From positions 2,914,001 through 2,978,000 of the forward strand of contig JAUSZU010000001.1 of the NCBI GenBank assembly GCA_030817875.1: 64,000 nucleotides of DNA, written 5' to 3'. Positions 61,038 to 64,000 of this stretch are shown one piece after another. Numbering within the stretch: position 1 is the stretch's first letter; each line of letters opens with the position of its first letter. A program made the translations under genes and the position numbers. The stretch comes from Flavobacterium sp. W4I14. Lineage in GTDB: Bacteria; Bacteroidota; Bacteroidia; Sphingobacteriales; Sphingobacteriaceae. The notes under the pieces were generated by a model. It saw only the letters and a list, made by a program, of their open reading frames with translations. It ran no database searches and was not told the DNA's origin.

Positions 61038-62390
61038 CTATGCTTTTTTATCCAGCGCAATAAACTTATCGTAATCAATATCTTTTTGCTCTAAAGTAAC
61101 AACAGATTTGATTTGTTCGAAAGTTTTTAATGCTTTTACTTCTTCGAAAACACGGTTTGCATTTTCTTTTTCCTGTAAAAACTGAACGGCATATTGAGCC
61201 AATTGATCTTCAGGAAGCGGACTTGGGCTGTACATTCTAAACTGTGCATCTAATTTAGCCTTGGCTGCCTGAACTACATCCTCATATTTAATTTCGATAC
61301 TGTTATCTTTGATGATTTTGTTTTCGATTAAAGTCCATTTAAGGTTTTTAGCAAAATCATCATAACCTTCTGCCAACTCTTCGTCGGTTAGTTTTTCGTT
61401 TGTAGCCTTTAACCAGCGACGTAAAAATTCATCAGGCAATTCGAAATTGTGTTTAGTTAAAAGTGCTTCATAAATATCGTTAGATAATTTACGCTCAGCA
61501 TCTTGTTTAAACATACCTTCTACTTCTTCGGTAATTTTAGCTCTGAAACCAGCTTCGTCAGTTACAGTACCTTCACCAAATAATTTATCAAAAAACTCTT
61601 GGTTTAAATCTGACTCTTCTAAGCGGTTAACGTTTTTAACGTGAAGTTTAAAGTTTGCTTTTAGCTCAGCAGCTTCTTCTTCCGAAATATTTAAGGCTTT
61701 TGCAATTACTGCAGCATCTTCTAATGCTTTTTGAATATCGATCGTAACTTCATCATCTTTCTTTAAACCAATTAGCGATTTAAGGATTTTTTTATCTTTA
61801 ACCTGATCTAAACGAATAGTTGCGGTACTGGTAATACCACCTTCAACAGCAGTACCATCTGCAGCTACCTGGGTTAATTCAGTGTAAAGCACATCATCAT
61901 CAGCCGAAACCTCAGGATTAGTCATTTTACCATAACTACGGCGGATATTTTTGATTCGGCTTTCTAAAGTTTCTTTATCAGCTTTAATAACATATTCGGT
62001 AAATTTATCTTTAGATGAAAGATTTACATCAAAAGCAGGTGCTAAACCTAGCTCATAATCAAATTCGAAATCATCTGTATTATCCCATTTAAATTCGCGT
62101 TCATCGTCCATTTTAGGAAGTGGTTGACCTAAAATTTCTAATTTTTGCTCCGCGATATAGTTAGATAAAGTATCGTTTAACAAGTTGTTAACCTCTTCTA
62201 CCAAGATACTTTTGCCATACATTTTTTTAATGTGGGCAGCAGGAACCATTCCTTTACGGAAACCAGGTAATTGTGCTTTTTTAGCTTGATCTTTAATGGC
62301 TTTCTCTACTTTTCCAGTGTAATCAGCAGGTGCGATTTTGATTTTTACAACAGCATTTAAGTTGCCGGTTTTTTCCTGTGTAATATTCAT
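61038..62390 (-). CDS. tig: Trigger factor
   Basis: 450 aa. The N-terminal ribosome-binding domain has GFRKGMVPAAHIKKMYGKSI (the family's G-F-R-x-G-K-x-P signature with Met for Lys). A weak PPIase-like middle domain (about 155-245) is followed by the C-terminal helical arms. It binds nascent chains at the ribosome exit. The middle part lacks most FKBP active-site residues, as in other Bacteroidota. Upstream of the four-helix-bundle, clpP and clpX genes on the same strand. Confidence 0.93.
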   Translation of the reverse strand: MNITQEKTGNLNAVVKIKIAPADYTGKVEKAIKDQAKKAQLPGFRKGMVPAAHIKKMYGKSILVEEVNNLLNDTLSNYIAEQKLEILGQPLPKMDDEREFKWDNTDDFEFDYELGLAPAFDVNLSSKDKFTEYVIKADKETLESRIKNIRRSYGKMTNPEVSADDDVLYTELTQVAADGTAVEGGITSTATIRLDQVKDKKILKSLIGLKKDDEVTIDIQKALEDAAVIAKALNISEEEAAELKANFKLHVKNVNRLEESDLNQEFFDKLFGEGTVTDEAGFRAKITEEVEGMFKQDAERKLSNDIYEALLTKHNFELPDEFLRRWLKATNEKLTDEELAEGYDDFAKNLKWTLIENKIIKDNSIEIKYEDVVQAAKAKLDAQFRMYSPSPLPEDQLAQYAVQFLQEKENANRVFEEVKALKTFEQIKSVVTLEQKDIDYDKFIALDKKA

Positions 62391-62514
62391 TTTTTCTGAG
62401 ATATAGTAAGATGTGCTTTAGACGGGAGGTATGAGATATGAGATTTAAGAAGAAACCATATATCGCCACAACCGGCACAGCACATCAATTTTTATTAATC
62501 AATGTTTTTAAAAA

Positions 62515-62550
62515 CAAAACCGTTCCGATTTTTAAATCGGAACGGCCTTT
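62515..62550 (-). terminator. Terminator of tRNA-Leu copy 1
   Basis: CCGTTCCGATTT and AAATCGGAACGG form a 12-bp stem, followed on the minus strand by TTTTGTTTTT. Closely similar to the one at 62839. Confidence 0.85.
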
Positions 62551-62559
62551 ATCTTGTTG

Positions 62560-62641
62560 TGCGGAAGAAGGGACTCGAACCCCCACGCCGTGAAGCGCCA
62601 GATCCTAAGTCTGGTGCGGCTACCAATTACGCCACTTCCGC
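62560..62641 (-). tRNA. tRNA-Leu (UAG), copy 1
   Basis: 82 nt, class II. Acceptor GCGGAAG/CTTCCGC, D-arm with GGTAGCC, anticodon stem CCAGA/TCTGG with loop CTTAGGA (UAG), long variable arm, T-arm GGGGGTTCGAGTCCC. No CCA encoded. Its promoter is at 62664-62693. Confidence 0.95.
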
Positions 62642-62663
62642 AGTTAGGATGTTGTAAGGACTG

Positions 62664-62693
62664 CAAAGATAGAAACAAGATTGAATAATCAAA
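62664..62693 (-). promoter_or_regulatory. tRNA-Leu copy 1 promoter
   Basis: Minus strand: TTTG, 18 bases, TATCTTTG (62664-62671), a textbook -33/-7 pair. Confidence 0.85.
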
Positions 62694-62838
62694 AGGCATG
62701 GGCAATATTTTATCTATTATTTTGGTCAAAAACGGCTAACTATTTAGTTTTTAAGGAGAAAAATTTCAACAACAAAGACTTTTGCTGTGGTTTGTGGTAA
62801 TATGGCTTCTTAAATGATCAGGGATATGGCCATAAAAA

Positions 62839-62868
62839 AACCGTTCTGATATTTAAATCGGAACGGTT
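62839..62868 (-). terminator. Terminator of tRNA-Leu copy 2
   Basis: CCGTTCTGAT and ATCGGAACGG stem, followed on the minus strand by TTTTTTTATGG. Confidence 0.8.
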
Positions 62869-62878
62869 GATCTTGTTG

Positions 62879-62960
62879 TGCGGAAGAAGGGACTCGAACC
62901 CCCACGCCGTGAAGCGCCAGATCCTAAGTCTGGTGCGGCTACCAATTACGCCACTTCCGC
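62879..62960 (-). tRNA. tRNA-Leu (UAG), copy 2
   Basis: 82 nt, same sequence as the copy at 62560-62641, 319 bases further on. Promoter at 62983-63012 with identical spacing. The two units share promoter, tRNA and terminator, so a whole cassette was duplicated. Confidence 0.95.
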
Positions 62961-62982
62961 AGATAGGATGTTTTAAGGATTG

Positions 62983-63012
62983 CAAAGATAGAAACTAAAT
63001 TGAATAATCAAA
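62983..63012 (-). promoter_or_regulatory. tRNA-Leu copy 2 promoter
   Basis: TTTG, 18 bases, TATCTTTG on the minus strand, as in copy 1. Confidence 0.85.
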
Positions 63013-63095
63013 TCTTTGCAATCCTTTGTGAAGAAACAAAATTTAATTTCCATGGTCGTGCGTACATCTTTGCAGTTCCCTAAGCACTGTCCGCC

Positions 63096-63186
63096 ATTGC
63101 CAGCTTCACTGGCAATCTTAATGCATCAGAAAGTTAATGAACCATGGTTGAAGCTTTAAGATTCCCGTTTTCACGGGAATGACGCC
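63096..63186. repeat. Dispersed repeat with TTGCCAG and TTCCCG palindromes
   Basis: CATTGCCAGCTTCACTGGCA at the left and GATTCCCGTTTTCACGGGAA at the right, with TTAAGATTCC between. Related to 2348 and 41003. The inner CCCGTTTTCACGGG is also found at 22361. Confidence 0.75.
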
Positions 63187-63207
63187 ATTGTCTTAACCAC
63201 GCAGGTA

Positions 63208-63510
63208 TCAAAATTTCACGAGGGTTACATCAACCAATTCAGGTCCGCCTTCTAATGGATAGCCAGAAACCTTTTTCCCTTTTATGGTAACTTTCTTATC
63301 TAAATAGGTATCAAGATTTATGTTTGCACTTTTTAAGGCATAAGTTTTATTGTCGGTCTTTAATAAATGTGTACCGTACTGAAACGTAGTCATGCCTAAT
63401 TTTTCAATTGTTCCACTTGCAGTAACTGTAGTTGAGTTTCCTCCGTTTTTCATTGAACTGCAACTGGAAATTACGGCTACGAACAGGGATAGTATTAATA
63501 CTTTTTTCAT
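63208..63510 (-). CDS. Small putative lipoprotein
   Basis: 100 aa. Lipobox SSC (MKKVLILSLFVAVISSCSSM). The mature part is a single beta-rich domain, possibly an OB fold (TVTASGTIEKLGMTTFQYGT; LDKKVTIKGKKVSGYPLEGG). No family assigned. Monocistronic. Confidence 0.75.
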   Translation of the reverse strand: MKKVLILSLFVAVISSCSSMKNGGNSTTVTASGTIEKLGMTTFQYGTHLLKTDNKTYALKSANINLDTYLDKKVTIKGKKVSGYPLEGGPELVDVTLVKF

Positions 63511-63586
63511 CAGATTATGATTTTTATTGTAATGGTATGATAACGGGATAACTTAACGGTATGCTACAAATTATGAAAATTTGCCT

Positions 63587-64000
63587 TTAAAAGCTAATAA
63601 TTTGCTTCTGAAACTCAAAAAAGTATTGAACAGCTTTAACCAATCTGCTTCCATACCAGCTAAACATTTCTCCATCTACCAGTATAATTTTTGCTTCAGG
63701 AATGGCCGCCAGAATTTCTTCAATGTGTTTTTCTCCAAAAGGATAGGGCTCGGACGACAGTAGGATCAGTTCGCAATTTAAAGTTTTCAGTTCCTCTAGT
63801 GTAACCGACGGATAACGTTCTTGCATAATCACATTCGTCATACCATTAATCAGCAGAATATCATCAATAAAGGTATTTTTTCCAGCAGCCATGTAGGGCT
63901 TGCGCCAGATGAGATAGGCAACCTTTTTATCGATATGCTGTTGAAGTGCAAGTGTTTTCAGATCATTAAATCCAGCAGAAATTAAATGGTTAAGGTAACT
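63587..64000 (-). CDS. Helical-backbone metal receptor / BtuF-like binding protein (5' part missing)
   Basis: Partial: 138 C-terminal residues, continuing beyond the right edge. LIWRKPYMAAGKNTFIDDIL, CELILLSSEPYPFGEKHIEE and ILVDGEMFSWYGSRLVKAVQ are typical of the C-terminal lobe of the cobalamin/iron-siderophore receptors (BtuF-like). The open frame extends from 63892 to 64000. It probably binds a metal-containing ligand for uptake; ligand unknown. No downstream permease is in view. Confidence 0.85.
   Translation of the reverse strand, partial: SYLNHLISAGFNDLKTLALQQHIDKKVAYLIWRKPYMAAGKNTFIDDILLINGMTNVIMQERYPSVTLEELKTLNCELILLSSEPYPFGEKHIEEILAAIPEAKIILVDGEMFSWYGSRLVKAVQYFFEFQKQIISF

Noticed and set aside
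62532..62729. Reading frame of 65 codons over tRNA-Leu copy 1
   Set aside because: Translation of tRNA and promoter sequence, no homology expected.

Overview
The window is chromosomal DNA of a Bacteroidota bacterium, most likely Sphingobacteriaceae and close to Pedobacter. The evidence is low GC, a short primary sigma factor (286 aa), many promoters of the Bacteroidota type (TAnnTTTG at -7, some with TTTG about 18-20 nt upstream), and lineage-typical neighbours: DUF4290-murA, DUF4254-GT9, DUF6266, DUF2851 and tig-clpP-clpX. The genus is an inference; the phylum is secure.

Layout. 1-2.2 kb: truncated LysR regulator divergent from a PaiA-like acetyltransferase and a DMT exporter. 2.5-12 kb: two secreted proteins (one with leucine-rich repeats), a convergent TPR histidine kinase / LuxR-type response regulator pair, an AraC regulator with an alpha/beta hydrolase, and an HxlR regulator lying between two targets (an SDR and an NTF2-like protein) whose promoters share a 55-nt block. 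12-16 kb: hypothetical genes, a decayed tRNA, and a GIY-YIG gene between an intact and a broken tRNA-Leu(GAG). 16-21 kb: MBL hydrolase, lolA, ftsK. 21-22.5 kb: gene-free repeat cluster with a possible small RNA. 22.5-31 kb: ankyrin, PspC, DUF2851, DMT, broken GxxExxY gene, pyrF, rho, pssA, folK. 31-43 kb: sppA, PolX-like protein, DUF4254/GT9/SixA operon, DUF4290-murA, cystathionine-beta-synthase-like gene. 42.8-53.5 kb: frameshifted dprA, S41 protease lipoprotein, HAD and ATP-grasp-fragment genes, LolD-like ATPase, a membrane protein/regulator/DUF4173 cluster, sucC. 53.9-64 kb: XRE/DUF2975, primary sigma factor, small ABC unit, AMP nucleosidase, clpX, clpP, four-helix-bundle protein, trigger factor, two tRNA-Leu(UAG) genes, a lipoprotein and a truncated metal-receptor protein.

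Most genes are housekeeping. The unusual content is between genes: several dispersed repeat families, 7-nt-period repeats that begin at stop codons, AACCACAGAT-ended palindromes that flank a GxxExxY gene and supply the stop codon of pyrF, and short palindromes (CCGAT-N4-ATCGG and CCCG-N6-CGGG) that appear as discrete units inside other sequences. Two comparisons within the window show clean 15-nt gains of such a palindrome, one of them inside a tRNA-Leu copy. Gene-level oddities are an Asp in place of the MurA active-site Cys, a PolX-family protein lacking its metal-binding Asp pair, and single-base frameshifts in dprA and the GxxExxY gene.
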